Assembly: GCF_000430805.1 (NCBI RefSeq)
Contig: NZ_AUMS01000004.1
Coordinates: 1 to 64,000, forward strand
Reading direction: 5' to 3'
Source of the DNA: Chitinilyticum aquatile DSM 21506
Lineage (GTDB): Bacteria; Pseudomonadota; Gammaproteobacteria; Burkholderiales; Chitinibacteraceae
DNA length: 64,000 bases
Shown: positions 17,371 through 25,845 of the stretch, one piece after another
Position numbering within the stretch: the stretch's first letter is position 1
Layout: the number at the start of each line of letters is the position of its first letter
Notes under the pieces: model-generated
What the model saw: only the letters and a program-made list of their open reading frames with translations
Databases searched by the model: none
Told to the model about the DNA's origin: nothing
Made by a program: the position numbers and the translations under genes

Positions 17371-18195
17371 ATGCACTCTCCTTCACTGCCCGACGATTTC
17401 CTGCCCGCCTTCCGCATCCTGCCCGCTCCCGATCCGGCCGGGCTGGCGGTGGTGTTCTGCCGCAACGAGCTGCTCCTCGCCAGCCTGGCGCTGCCCAGTG
17501 GCAAGCTTGACTGGCCTTCTGGTACGCGCAGCTGGCTGATCGGCCACTGGCAGGGCGCGCCGGTGCAATTGCTCAGCGTGCCGGAGGGCGCCAGCATGGC
17601 CGGGCTGAGTGCGCATGGCCTGCGAGCGAGCTGGGAGCTGCTGCCGCATGGCCACTACGCACTGGCAGCGCGCGGGCGCGAGCTACTGCATTTTCTCGAC
17701 GAGCACCGCTTCTGCGGCGTGTGCGGCCATGCCACCGCGCCGCTGGAGCACGATGAAGCCGCCGTGATCTGCCCGTCCTGCGGCCATCGCGCCTGGCCGC
17801 GCCATTCGCCGGCCGTGATGGTGCTGATCCGCCGTGGCGAGGAAATCCTGCTGGCACGCTCGCCGCATTTCATCCCCGGCGTGTACGGGCTGATTGCCGG
17901 CTTTGTCGATGCCGGAGAGACGCTGGAAGCAGCGGCCGTGCGCGAGGTGCGTGAAGAGGTCGGCCTCGAAATCACCAATCTGCGCTGGTTCGGCAGCCAG
18001 AGCTGGCCCTATCCGCATTCGCTGATGCTGGCCTTTATCGCCGACTATGCCGGTGGCGAGATTGTCTGCCAGCCCGGCGAAATCGAGGATGCCGGCTGGT
18101 ATCGCTTCGATGCGCTGCCGCACATCCCGAGTGGCGCGAGCCTCGCGTACCGGCTGATCAAATCGGTTACAGACGAACTGGCCGCCCGCGCTTGA
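17371..18195 (+). CDS. nudC: NADH pyrophosphatase / NAD-cap hydrolase
   Basis: 274 residues. A zinc ribbon (FCGVCGH at about 114 and ICPSCGHRAWPR at about 133) precedes the Nudix domain, with the box GFVDAGETLEAAAVREVREEVGL at about 173-195 split here as GFVDAGETLEA and REVREEVGL. The NudC signature SQPWPFPxS appears as SQSWPYPHS, two substitutions from the textbook motif. The enzyme hydrolyses NADH to NMNH and AMP and removes NAD caps from RNA. It follows TauE by 41 nt on the same strand. Confidence 0.93.
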   Translation: MHSPSLPDDFLPAFRILPAPDPAGLAVVFCRNELLLASLALPSGKLDWPSGTRSWLIGHWQGAPVQLLSVPEGASMAGLSAHGLRASWELLPHGHYALAARGRELLHFLDEHRFCGVCGHATAPLEHDEAAVICPSCGHRAWPRHSPAVMVLIRRGEEILLARSPHFIPGVYGLIAGFVDAGETLEAAAVREVREEVGLEITNLRWFGSQSWPYPHSLMLAFIADYAGGEIVCQPGEIEDAGWYRFDALPHIPSGASLAYRLIKSVTDELAARA

Positions 18196-18415
18196 CCGCA
18201 CTCGTCAGCGGCTGTTACTGTCAAATCATGATGCAACGCACAAACCAACACGACGTATCCGTCGTCCTGAACCGAATCGTGTGGCTGAAACCCGGCCCCG
18301 CGGTTCGTGTGTGCGCGTCAGCAAGGTAAACAGCACCCACCACCGCGGCCAGTACGCTGCGGTGCATCCTACCCCTTACACCGCAGCCCGCCGCCCCACA
18401 TGACGGAGCACTGCG

Positions 18416-19321
18416 ATGAATGCCACCCTTCCCCGTTTTACCCCGCACCAGACCGGCGTTGCGCTGGCGGTACTTGCCGCCACCGGTTTCGCGCTCAAGG
18501 CCGTCTTCATCAAGTTTTCCTACGCGCACGGCGCCGATGCGCTCGATGTGCTCACGCTGCGCCTGCTGTTTTGCGTACCGCTGATTCTGGCTGTCCGCGT
18601 CTGGCGGCGTGATTCTGGCAAGCCGGCGCTCACCGCCGCGCAATGGCGCTGGCTGGTGGTGCTGGGCCTGTGCGGCTATTACCTCTCCAGCCTGCTCGAT
18701 TTTCTGGGACTGCAGACGGTCAGCGCCAGCCTCGAGCGGCTCATCCTCACGCTCTACCCCGGTTTCACCCTGATCATGGGCTGGCTGGCCTTTGGCACGC
18801 GCATCCCGGGCCGCCTGGCACTCGCCCTGCCGCTGAGTCTGGCCGGCACGCTGCTGGTAGCCGGTAGCGGTGGCGGGCAGGCACATGGCGATCTGGCCGG
18901 CATGCTGCTGATTCTGGGCAGCACGCTCAGCTTCGCCGTCTTCATGTGTTTCAGCGCCCCCGTCATCCGCCAGATCGGCGCCACGCGCTTTACCGAACTT
19001 GCCCTGCTGGTGTCGGCCACCGCGCTGGTGCTGCACTATCTGGTGACACGGAATCCGCAGCGCCTGCTTGACCTGCCGCCGGCCGTCTGGATGGATACGG
19101 CGATCATGGCGCTGTTCTGCACCATCCTACCCGTCTACGCGATGACGATGGCAATGGACCGCATCGGCGTGGGCCGCACGGCACTGATCGGCAGCGTCGG
19201 CCCCATCCTGTCGATCGGGCTGAGCATGGCGCTGCTGGGCGAGCACTTCACGCCGCTGCAGTGGCTGGGGGCGGGCATCGTGCTGTGCGGCGTGCAACTG
19301 GCCAGCCGGAAAAGTCATTAG
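18416..19321 (+). CDS. EamA-family (DMT) metabolite transporter
   Basis: 301 residues with ten predicted helices in two EamA repeats (about 15-145 and 160-298). The second repeat has the family end pattern GRTALIGSVGPILSIGLSM then LGEHFTPLQWLGAGIVL. Members export amino acids or drug-like metabolites; substrate unknown. A 220-nt gene-free stretch upstream may hold its promoter; it has a hairpin-forming ACCGC/GCGGT pair at about 18341-18363 but no riboswitch I can name. The stop is followed at once by a 49-nt repeat and a strong terminator. Confidence 0.88.
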   Translation: MNATLPRFTPHQTGVALAVLAATGFALKAVFIKFSYAHGADALDVLTLRLLFCVPLILAVRVWRRDSGKPALTAAQWRWLVVLGLCGYYLSSLLDFLGLQTVSASLERLILTLYPGFTLIMGWLAFGTRIPGRLALALPLSLAGTLLVAGSGGGQAHGDLAGMLLILGSTLSFAVFMCFSAPVIRQIGATRFTELALLVSATALVLHYLVTRNPQRLLDLPPAVWMDTAIMALFCTILPVYAMTMAMDRIGVGRTALIGSVGPILSIGLSMALLGEHFTPLQWLGAGIVLCGVQLASRKSH

Positions 19322-19322
19322 A

Positions 19323-19371
19323 GGGTATCAGCCTGAAGCCATTTCATTTAAATGGTTGCAGGCGCATACCC
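19323..19371. repeat. 49-nt palindromic element, intergenic, convergent genes
   Basis: Ends are exact GGGTAT and ATACCC. Inner arms GCCATTT and AAATGGT are conserved. It begins 2 nt after the EamA stop and lies before the terminator shared with the chemoreceptor gene. Confidence 0.92.
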
Positions 19372-19375
19372 ATAG

Positions 19376-19399
19376 AAAAGCCCGGCAAGCCGGGCTTTT
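19376..19399. terminator. Bidirectional rho-independent terminator
   Basis: AAAAGCCCGGC-AA-GCCGGGCTTTT: an 11-bp stem that carries the A-run and T-run on both sides, so it can end transcription from the EamA gene and from the chemoreceptor gene. Confidence 0.92.
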
Positions 19400-19415
19400 C
19401 TCACGCCAGAATATC

Positions 19416-21041
19416 CTAGCGCACGCGGAAACGCTGTACCGTCGCCGCCAGCTCGCTGGCCATGCGGTCGAGCTGACCAACCGATTCGGCCATCGAACGG
19501 GAGGCCACCGAGGTATCTTCGGCCATGCTGGCAATGCGTTCGACATTGACGGCGATGTCGCGCGTTGCCACGCGCTGCTCCTGCATCTGCTCGGTGATGA
19601 CGGTAACGGCCTGCACCACATCCTGGTTGCTGAGGTTGATGCGGTCGATGCTGTCGCTGGCCTTGTTGGCCTGGTTCAGGCCCTCGGCCACACGCCGGCT
19701 GCCGTTGTCCATGCGGGAGACGGCCTGTTCGGCGCCCTGCTGGATGCTGTTGACCATCGCGGTGATCTGGCTGGCCGACTGCGCGGTGCGTTCGGCGAGC
19801 TTGCGCACTTCATCGGCAACGACCGCAAAGCCCCGGCCCTGCTCGCCGGCCCGCGCCGCCTCGATGGCGGCATTGAGCGCCAGCAGATTGGTCTGATCCG
19901 CCACATCGCGGATCACAACCACGATACTGCCGATGTCGCGGATATTCTGGCCCAGCTCGGCGATGCGGGCGGAAACGGTCGTCACTTCTTCGGCAATCAG
20001 GCGCATTTCAGAACTTGCAGCCTGCACATCGCTGTTGCCGGCAGCGGCCTGCTGGCCGGCGCTGCGTGCCTTCTGCTCGACTTCAAGCGTGTTGTCGGCA
20101 ACCTGCTCCATGCTGGTGCTGACCTGCTGCACGGCAGCCGCCATGGCGCTTGCCGCCCCCGACTGCTGCTCGGAGCTGCCGGTAAGCTGCTGCGATACCG
20201 CAGTCAGCTGTCGCGCGGTACCGGAGACATTTTCGGCGTTGCGGCCAATCTGGCGGATCATGTCGGTAAGCTTGTCCTGCATTTTCTGCAGGGCGCCCAG
20301 CAGCTGGCCGATTTCATCGCTGCCATAGCGGCTGCCGCTCCAGTCGTGCGTGAGGTCGCCCTCGGCAATGCGGCCGGCCACGCTTGCGGCAGCACGCAGT
20401 TGCGCGGCCACCTTGCTGGCAATCACCCAGGCCACCGAGAAACCGATGATGACCGCCACGGCACCCAGACCCAGCATCAGCGAAATCGCCGCCGTTGTCG
20501 CCGTGCGGGCACTGTTGCGGTCCTGCTCCATGTCCTGGCGCAGCTGCTGCGCGAGCGCATTGAGGCTGTTTTCGTACTGCAGGCTGGCTTGGGCGTAATC
20601 CCCGTTGATCAGCTTGCCGGCGATCGAGCGATCGATGCGCAGCTGGTTGAACAACACCGTCGTTGCGGCGTCCAGCGCCTTGCCTTTCGTTTCAACGTCG
20701 GCAAACAACTGCGCAGACTTGGAATCGGTGAGCTGCGCCTTCAGGGCGGCTTCCTTGCTGGCCAGCACCTTGCGGCCGGCATCGGCCTTGGCCAGCACAT
20801 CGTCCATATCACCCAGCGAGTCGGCCAATGGCGCATTGCGGATGTGCTGACCATTCTGCAGATTGATCTGGATGATTTCACTGGCAAGCGCGACCTTCGG
20901 ATACGTGTCGTCCACCAGCTCGGCCAGCTGGGAGCGCACCTTCGCAAGGCTGAAAAAGCCGACCGCCACGACGACCAGCAACAGGGCCAGCACGGCACCG
21001 AACCCGGCCAGTAATCGGGTACGCAGTTTCCAGTTCATCAT
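19416..21041 (-). CDS. Methyl-accepting chemotaxis protein
   Basis: 541 residues from the ATG at 21041; GGAGG precedes it (a second ATG follows at once, 21038). A membrane helix near residues 10-30 and a second near 190-212 flank a four-helix-bundle ligand domain (4HB_MCP type; [20 protein letters not shown]). A HAMP domain follows, then the signalling tip with [16 protein letters not shown] and the invariant region around [20 protein letters not shown] (about residues 395-415). It sits in the inner membrane and controls CheA. No other chemotaxis genes are in the window, so it is an orphan receptor; the ligand is unknown. Confidence 0.94.
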   Translation of the reverse strand: MMNWKLRTRLLAGFGAVLALLLVVVAVGFFSLAKVRSQLAELVDDTYPKVALASEIIQINLQNGQHIRNAPLADSLGDMDDVLAKADAGRKVLASKEAALKAQLTDSKSAQLFADVETKGKALDAATTVLFNQLRIDRSIAGKLINGDYAQASLQYENSLNALAQQLRQDMEQDRNSARTATTAAISLMLGLGAVAVIIGFSVAWVIASKVAAQLRAAASVAGRIAEGDLTHDWSGSRYGSDEIGQLLGALQKMQDKLTDMIRQIGRNAENVSGTARQLTAVSQQLTGSSEQQSGAASAMAAAVQQVSTSMEQVADNTLEVEQKARSAGQQAAAGNSDVQAASSEMRLIAEEVTTVSARIAELGQNIRDIGSIVVVIRDVADQTNLLALNAAIEAARAGEQGRGFAVVADEVRKLAERTAQSASQITAMVNSIQQGAEQAVSRMDNGSRRVAEGLNQANKASDSIDRINLSNQDVVQAVTVITEQMQEQRVATRDIAVNVERIASMAEDTSVASRSMAESVGQLDRMASELAATVQRFRVR

Positions 21042-21258
21042 GCTTGCCTCCGGCATAAACGCAATTCGGGAATAAAGGGCTGAAATCCGATACAGGATAA
21101 TTGTTTGCTTATGCATTCGCCAGCGTGTCAACGGCATATGCGCAAGTGCGGAAAACAAAGCGTTCGCATTATTACGCGGACATTTATTTTACTTACCAGC
21201 TCCCTTTATCTGTACAAGCAGAGCCATAATATGAGCAGGATATCGAGGACAGATACGC

Positions 21259-21840
21259 ATGCAGGATGACAAACTGATCCGCTACGCATTCAGCGACCTG
21301 GGCAAGAATGGCAGTGAACGCGAAGCCGAATGGGCGTTGCTCGAACGCTACAATGCACTGACCAGTGATAACTGGGATCAGGAAGCCAAGGCCATCCTTG
21401 ATGAGCTGCTGGCCGAAAACGGCGGCGCCACCATTCTGAGCCCCACGTATATCGGCCGGGGCAAGAATATCCGCATCGGCCGCAAGGCCTTCATCAATGC
21501 CGGCGTGGTGCTTGATGGCGCAGCCCCGATTACCATCGGCCACCATACGCTGGTCGGACCCGGTGTGCGCTTTCTGACCGCCTATCACCCCGTCGATCCG
21601 GCCGAGCGGCAACGCTGGGCTTTCTGGGCAAAACCGATCACGCTGGGCGAAAATGTATGGGTCGGCGCCGACGCGCTGATCGTCTCCGGCGTGACCATCG
21701 GCGATCATAGCGTCATCGGTGCCGGCAGCGTGGTGACAAAGGATGTACCGCGCTGCACGCTGGTCGCCGGCAACCCGGCCCGGGTGATCCGCCAGCTGGA
21801 CGAACCCGATCCGGCCACCCTTTACGAACTCAACCCCTGA
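21259..21840 (+). CDS. Hexapeptide-repeat sugar O-acetyltransferase (Maa/NodL/LacA type)
   Basis: 193 residues. The N-terminal helical part (to about 55) matches the maltose acetyltransferase lead-in domain, followed by left-handed β-helix hexapeptide turns (IGRGKNIRIGRKAFINAGV, ITIGHHTLVGPGV, ITLGENVWVGADALI, VTIGDHSVIGAGSVV). The catalytic His is in LTAYHPVD. It transfers acetyl from acetyl-CoA to a sugar or a Nod-like lipo-oligosaccharide acceptor; substrate unknown. It runs with two downstream genes of unknown function. Confidence 0.92.
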   Translation: MQDDKLIRYAFSDLGKNGSEREAEWALLERYNALTSDNWDQEAKAILDELLAENGGATILSPTYIGRGKNIRIGRKAFINAGVVLDGAAPITIGHHTLVGPGVRFLTAYHPVDPAERQRWAFWAKPITLGENVWVGADALIVSGVTIGDHSVIGAGSVVTKDVPRCTLVAGNPARVIRQLDEPDPATLYELNP

Positions 21841-21863
21841 GCACAGGGCAGGAGCACCGCGCC

Positions 21864-22838
21864 ATGTGGGACACCCTGAAACAGCTGTGGAACCGCCCCG
21901 ACCCACTGGCCGGAGTGAATACCGCGCTGATCGAACAACTGGTCGAACTGGCCAGCCCGCGTATCCGGCTGGCCAGCCGTTACCAGGAAAAACTGGCTCC
22001 CTACCTCGGCTGGGCCGAGGCACACGCTACCGCGACCGCAACACGCCTGCCCGCCCCGATGGCGCTCACGGCGGAGAACTGGCGCCAGCACCGCCTGCTG
22101 CAGTTGCTGTTCGCGACGCCCCAGCGAATGAACGAGATCATCAGCCAGAACAGCATACTGCCGGACTGGTTCTATGACTGGCCACTGGCCGACAGCGTCT
22201 GCACCCTGCTGATGGTGACGCCCCGCGAAGAAACCCGCTATGGTCTGTCCGAGCAGGACGGGCAGTTGCGCCAGGATGTGCCGCAACGCCTGCTGACTTT
22301 CCGCGACCACCAGCTCGGCCGCCCGGTTGAAAGCCCGGAAGCACTGCAGGCACTGCTGCCACTGCAGATTCTTGACCTGGTAGCGAGCCAGGCACGCCAT
22401 GAGATTGCCGGATTCGAAGCAGAAAAAGCCCAGCTGGAAGAAGAACTCGGCAATGCCCGCGTGATGCTGCGCCTGGGCAGCGACAGCACCCCCGAAGCGG
22501 CTGCCGCCAAGGCCCGCCAGCAGGAGCGCATCCAGACGCTGACCGCCGAGCTGGAGCGTGCTCACGCCGCACTCAACCCGGAAGCCCTGTGCGACGTGCT
22601 GGTCACCCAGCTGGCCGCCACCCCCGAACTGCTGCGCTTCAGTCAGCACGATTACATGGTCAACGCACTGGGCATGCTCGACAGCGAGGATGGCGACACG
22701 CAGCCCATCACGCTGACCGAGTGCACGCTGGCACGCACGCCGCCCATCACGCGAGTCCTGATTCCGGTGCTGATCAATCGCAGCCAGGTTCCGCCGCGCG
22801 ACACGACGCCCACCGGTTTTTCACCAGCTCCGCTCTGA
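21864..22838 (+). CDS. Conserved protein of unknown function, helical
   Basis: 324 residues, no signal peptide or membrane segment. Mostly helical; a coiled-coil stretch at about 180-235 (FEAEKAQLEEELGNARVML, AKARQQERIQTLTAELERAH). The C-terminal part ends in Pro/Thr-rich sequence. GGAGCACCGCGCC precedes the ATG, 23 nt after the acetyltransferase stop, so translation is probably coupled in one mRNA. I do not recognise the family. Confidence 0.7.
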   Translation: MWDTLKQLWNRPDPLAGVNTALIEQLVELASPRIRLASRYQEKLAPYLGWAEAHATATATRLPAPMALTAENWRQHRLLQLLFATPQRMNEIISQNSILPDWFYDWPLADSVCTLLMVTPREETRYGLSEQDGQLRQDVPQRLLTFRDHQLGRPVESPEALQALLPLQILDLVASQARHEIAGFEAEKAQLEEELGNARVMLRLGSDSTPEAAAAKARQQERIQTLTAELERAHAALNPEALCDVLVTQLAATPELLRFSQHDYMVNALGMLDSEDGDTQPITLTECTLARTPPITRVLIPVLINRSQVPPRDTTPTGFSPAPL

Positions 22839-22846
22839 GGTTCGCG

Positions 22847-23179
22847 ATGGTTCCTTCCGGCATTTTCGTCGATGTACTGTTGCCCGCCTGCATTATTGGC
22901 AGCCTCGGCGGCTTCCTGCTCTACGTGCTGCTCTCGCGACTGCTGTATGACTATGTCGATGAGCACTACCACGACATGCTGCCCAAGATCCGCACGTCGA
23001 TCTATGTGGATCCGGACGATGTCGGCGCCTATATGGCAACCATCTGGGCAATCACCCGCACCGGGCAGTACCGCCGTGTTGAATCGACGTTCTGGCGGCG
23101 GCTGTTCGTCGTCAATGGCATCGTGGGGCTGATTCTGGCCCTCAGCCTGCTGACCATCTGCGCGGCATTTATCGTGTAG
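22847..23179 (+). CDS. Small inner-membrane protein of unknown function
   Basis: 110 residues with two hydrophobic helices at the ends (about 7-30, VLLPACIIGSLGGFLLYVLL, and 88-110, FVVNGIVGLILALSLLTIC). The acidic central part (DDVGAYMATIWAITRTGQYRRVES) is probably cytoplasmic. It starts 8 nt after the previous gene and its stop overlaps the 3' end of parA by 11 nt. Family not recognised. Confidence 0.7.
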   Translation: MVPSGIFVDVLLPACIIGSLGGFLLYVLLSRLLYDYVDEHYHDMLPKIRTSIYVDPDDVGAYMATIWAITRTGQYRRVESTFWRRLFVVNGIVGLILALSLLTICAAFIV

Positions 23180-23801
23180 GCCCGGTCACCCAGTCCAGCA
23201 GCGGCTGCCACTGTTCGCGATCGAGCTGCGTGCGCCCGTGCGACAGATCGAACAGTGTCATGCCGCGCGCGATGGTATCGCGGTACAAGGTGGCATCGCG
23301 CAGCTGCGCCACCAGCGGAATATCATAGCGAGCAAGGAAGGGTATTAGCTCACGACCGTTACTAGTCCTTGGGTTCACGCGCATACCCACCGCCGCAACC
23401 CGGATTTGCTCGCGGCGTACCGCCTTGCTTTCGGCCAGAATGTCGAAAAACTCCCCACTGGCCCAGAAGTCGAAGGCGCCGGTCTGCAGGGGCACTATCA
23501 CCTGATCGACCATGCCAAGCAGTGCTTTCAGCGATTTGCCGTGCAAACCGGCCGGCGTATCCAGAATCGCCACCTGCGTGCCGCGTGGCGGCCGGGCCGG
23601 CTCGCCCGGCGTGACCTCCCAGCCGCGGATCTGCGGCAAGGCCTTTGGCCGGGTTTTCAGCCAGTGCGCCAGTGATTGCTGGCGATCAGTGTCGCCAAGG
23701 AGAACCTGGTCTTCCTGCCAGGCAAACCAGCAGGCCAGATGCGCGGCCAGCGTCGATTTGCCACTGCCGCCCTTGGGGTTTGCTACCAGAATACGTCGCA
23801 T
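23169..23801 (-). CDS. Small ParA-family ATPase (type Ib-like)
   Basis: 210 residues, the size of plasmid type Ib ParA proteins such as ParF, without the N-terminal DNA-binding extension of large ParA. The deviant Walker A is PKGGSGKST at about 9-17 with the signature Lys10, Walker A' is around DTDRQQSLAHW, and Walker B is VAILDTPAG. It should form ATP-dependent dimers on DNA and position a cargo. It is divergent from a gene for a basic, ribbon-helix-helix-like protein, with a palindromic operator between. No parB is visible. A 49-nt repeat copy lies in the codons for residues 138-154. Confidence 0.88.
   Translation of the reverse strand: MRRILVANPKGGSGKSTLAAHLACWFAWQEDQVLLGDTDRQQSLAHWLKTRPKALPQIRGWEVTPGEPARPPRGTQVAILDTPAGLHGKSLKALLGMVDQVIVPLQTGAFDFWASGEFFDILAESKAVRREQIRVAAVGMRVNPRTSNGRELIPFLARYDIPLVAQLRDATLYRDTIARGMTLFDLSHGRTQLDREQWQPLLDWVTGPTR
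23340..23388. repeat. 49-nt palindromic element, coding copy (parA)
   Basis: Exact GGGTAT and ATACCC ends with 37-nt spacing, inside parA. In the parA frame it uses CCA, AGG, ACT, AGT, CTA and ATA, against the gene's usual GC-ending codons. The protein keeps the family pattern VGMRVNPRT followed by a helix. Confidence 0.75.
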
Positions 23802-23839
23802 TGAAAGCTACACAGAACTGTCTTGGAACTGTAATAGTT

Positions 23840-23859
23840 TATACGGTATATATCGTATA
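23840..23859. promoter_or_regulatory. Palindromic operator between parA and the RHH-like gene
   Basis: TATACGGTATATATCGTATA is a 20-nt near-perfect palindrome, centred in the 96-nt divergent gap and overlapping likely -10 boxes. Ribbon-helix-helix partners of small ParA proteins usually repress at such sites, so autoregulation is likely. Confidence 0.7.
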
Positions 23860-23897
23860 CAGTGTTAATCATTCATGACACTGACGGAGCCCGTACG

Positions 23898-24368
23898 ATG
23901 GCCACCAAACCTGCAGCGACACCGGCAAGCACTGCCGCCGCCACCGTGAAACCAGCAAACGCCACCCCGGCCACTGCCCGCCCGGCAGCCCGCAAAACGG
24001 CCAGCAGCACTAGTGCACCGGTACGCAAACCGGCCGCAAAAGCCGCTCCGGCGCCCGCCCCCGTGCAGCCTGCCAGCAAGCCAGCCACCGGGAAGAGCGC
24101 TGCGCCGGTCGCTGAAAGCAAGGTGGCGGAGAAGAAAAAGCCAGTCAAGGTCAAGCTCATCCGCGACAGCTACACCATTCCGGAAGACGAATACGCACTG
24201 CTGGCTGCACTGAAGGCCCGTGCGCTGAAACACGGCACCGAGATCAAGAAAAGCGAGCTGCTGCGTGCCGGCCTGCAGCTGCTGGCGGTGCTTGACGATG
24301 CCGCGCTGCTGGCCGCCGCCGACCGCGTCGAGCGCATCAAGACCGGCCGCCCTGCCAAAGCCAAATGA
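23898..24368 (+). CDS. Putative ribbon-helix-helix partner of ParA
   Basis: 156 residues from the ATG at 23898, with GGAG 9 nt upstream. The first ~95 residues are a disordered Ala/Pro/Lys/Thr-rich tail resembling histone H1-like proteins. The C-terminal 60 residues have a strand (VKLIRDSYTIP) and two helices (EDEYALLAALKARALKHG, KKSELLRAGLQLLAVL) with the layout of MetJ/Arc-type DNA-binding domains. Together with the divergent small ParA this looks like a ParF/ParG-type pair. Such partners use a flexible tail to stimulate the ATPase. Chromosomal role unknown. An alternative is a stand-alone nucleoid protein. Confidence 0.72.
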   Translation: MATKPAATPASTAAATVKPANATPATARPAARKTASSTSAPVRKPAAKAAPAPAPVQPASKPATGKSAAPVAESKVAEKKKPVKVKLIRDSYTIPEDEYALLAALKARALKHGTEIKKSELLRAGLQLLAVLDDAALLAAADRVERIKTGRPAKAK

Positions 24369-24461
24369 CATCCTGCCCGGCCGGATGTCCGGCCCGGTGA
24401 TGGCCTCCAACCCTGCAGCGCACCAGACCTTCCTGTGCGCTGTTTCTTTGCCTGCCACGCC

Positions 24462-25268
24462 ATGATGCATACCCTGCTTGCCGATTACCGCTGCCAGCTT
24501 CCACGTTTCAAATCCGACGGTCTGCTGCGCTTTCATGCCGCCGGTGTGCCACTCGGCTGGGTCAGTCCGGAGATCGCCGCATTTCTGCAACAGCATGACG
24601 CGCGTTTCGCTCCGCTGCCACAAGGCTTCGGGCTGGATGCGGGCTTGAGCCTGCGCAGTGTCCAGACGGCCATGCGCGATGCAGCCAGCGCCTTGCGCAC
24701 GGCTGGCCTCGTCACCGGCTGGCGCGACGAAGAATATCTGTGCTGCGCACCGGACGAGCGCGGCTGGCCAGACACGCTGCAGCCGCTGTTCCGCCTGGAG
24801 CGCGCAGCCTTTCGCCGCTTCGGCCTGACCAGCCGTGCCGTCCATATCAATGGCTACACGGCGAAGCGGACGCTCTGGATCGGTCGCCGCGCGGCCAGCA
24901 AGGCCATCGACCCCGGCCGCCTCGACAATCTGGCCGCCGGCGGGCTGGCTGCCGGCGAGGCGCTGCTGGACTGCGCCATCCGCGAGCTGGATGAGGAAGC
25001 CGGCATTCCGGCCGACATTGCCGCCACCCTGATACCCTGCGGTGCCGTACGCAGCACGCGCAACGAGCCGGATGGCACGCACGACGAAATCCTCTATTGC
25101 TACGACCTGCTGCTACCCAGTGGCATCACGCCGTGCAATCGTGATGGCGAGGTCGCCGGCTTTGAGGAGCTGGACTGGGAAGAAGCCGCCCGCCACCTGG
25201 GCGAATTCACGCACGACGCCGGCTGGGTCACCGCCGACTTCCTGCTGCGCCACCATGACGCAGGCTAA
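24462..25268 (+). CDS. Nudix hydrolase with DUF4743 N-terminal domain
   Basis: 268 residues from the ATG at 24462. The N-terminal half (1-115) is the DUF4743-type lead domain (GWVSPEIAAFL, DAASALRTAGLVTGWRDEEY). The C-terminal Nudix domain contains an atypical box around GGLAAGEALLDCAIRELDEEAGI with the REL-EE core intact. Relatives act on thiamine diphosphate-like or damaged nucleotide substrates; here the substrate is unknown. No clear ribosome site is seen. It overlaps thpR by 14 nt. Confidence 0.85.
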   Translation: MMHTLLADYRCQLPRFKSDGLLRFHAAGVPLGWVSPEIAAFLQQHDARFAPLPQGFGLDAGLSLRSVQTAMRDAASALRTAGLVTGWRDEEYLCCAPDERGWPDTLQPLFRLERAAFRRFGLTSRAVHINGYTAKRTLWIGRRAASKAIDPGRLDNLAAGGLAAGEALLDCAIRELDEEAGIPADIAATLIPCGAVRSTRNEPDGTHDEILYCYDLLLPSGITPCNRDGEVAGFEELDWEEAARHLGEFTHDAGWVTADFLLRHHDAG

Positions 25269-25779
25269 TCAGCGCCTCTTCATCGCCATTGCGTTGCCGC
25301 CAGTGCTGCACGAACCCGTTGCGCGCATTCGCGATACGCTGCACACCCAGCTTGGCGGGCGCTGCGTTGCCGATACGAACCTGCATCTCACGCTGGCCTT
25401 TCTGGGCGACACGCCACCCGCGCGCATACCGGTCTTGCAGGAGCTGTTATCGCTGCAGCCGCCTGCCGATGCCACCCTGCAGCTCGACCGGATCGGCCAC
25501 TTTGGTGCCGGCGAGAAGGTGGTCGTCTGGCTGGGTAGCAGCACGCCGCCGGATGCACTGCTGGCTCACGAAAGCCGCCTGCGCTCCGCACTGCAAGCGG
25601 CCGGCTTCCCGGTGGAAGCACGCCCCTACCAGCCGCACCTGACGCTGCTGCGCGATGCCAGGCGCTGGCAAAGCCGGCTTGCCCCGCCACTGCAATGGAG
25701 CCTGGGTCCGGTGCAGCTCTTCAGCTCGACACCGGGCAAGAATGGGCCGATCTACACGGCAATCGCAGCAAAACGCTAA
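25255..25779 (+). CDS. thpR: RNA 2',3'-cyclic phosphodiesterase (2'-5' RNA ligase family)
   Basis: 174 residues. The two HxTx motifs of the 2H phosphoesterase fold are visible as LHLTLAFLG (about residue 43) and PHLTLLRDA (about 127). It opens 2',3'-cyclic phosphate ends of RNA to 2'-phosphate and can ligate tRNA halves in vitro. It starts inside the Nudix gene, implying translational coupling, and converges on benE with a repeat in the gap. Confidence 0.9.
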   Translation: MTQANQRLFIAIALPPVLHEPVARIRDTLHTQLGGRCVADTNLHLTLAFLGDTPPARIPVLQELLSLQPPADATLQLDRIGHFGAGEKVVVWLGSSTPPDALLAHESRLRSALQAAGFPVEARPYQPHLTLLRDARRWQSRLAPPLQWSLGPVQLFSSTPGKNGPIYTAIAAKR

Positions 25780-25789
25780 ATACTTGGCA

Positions 25790-25838
25790 CCGTATTGTCG
25801 TGCGGCCAAATAGAGCAAAGGGCTTAACGAATATACCC
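25790..25838. repeat. 49-nt palindromic element, intergenic, convergent genes
   Basis: CCGTAT (two mismatches) and exact ATACCC with 37-nt spacing; inner GGCC and GGGCTT. It starts 11 nt after the thpR stop and ends 8 nt before the benE stop. Confidence 0.75.
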
Positions 25839-25845
25839 AACAAGA

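Noticed and set aside
18196-18415. Possible riboswitch before the EamA transporter
   Set aside because: A hairpin is present, but I see none of the conserved cores of the riboswitch classes known for such transporters.
19356-21014. 552-codon open frame opposite the chemoreceptor
   Set aside because: Sense strand has complete HAMP and signalling domains; the opposite frame is a His/Gly/Arg-rich shadow that also runs through the terminator.
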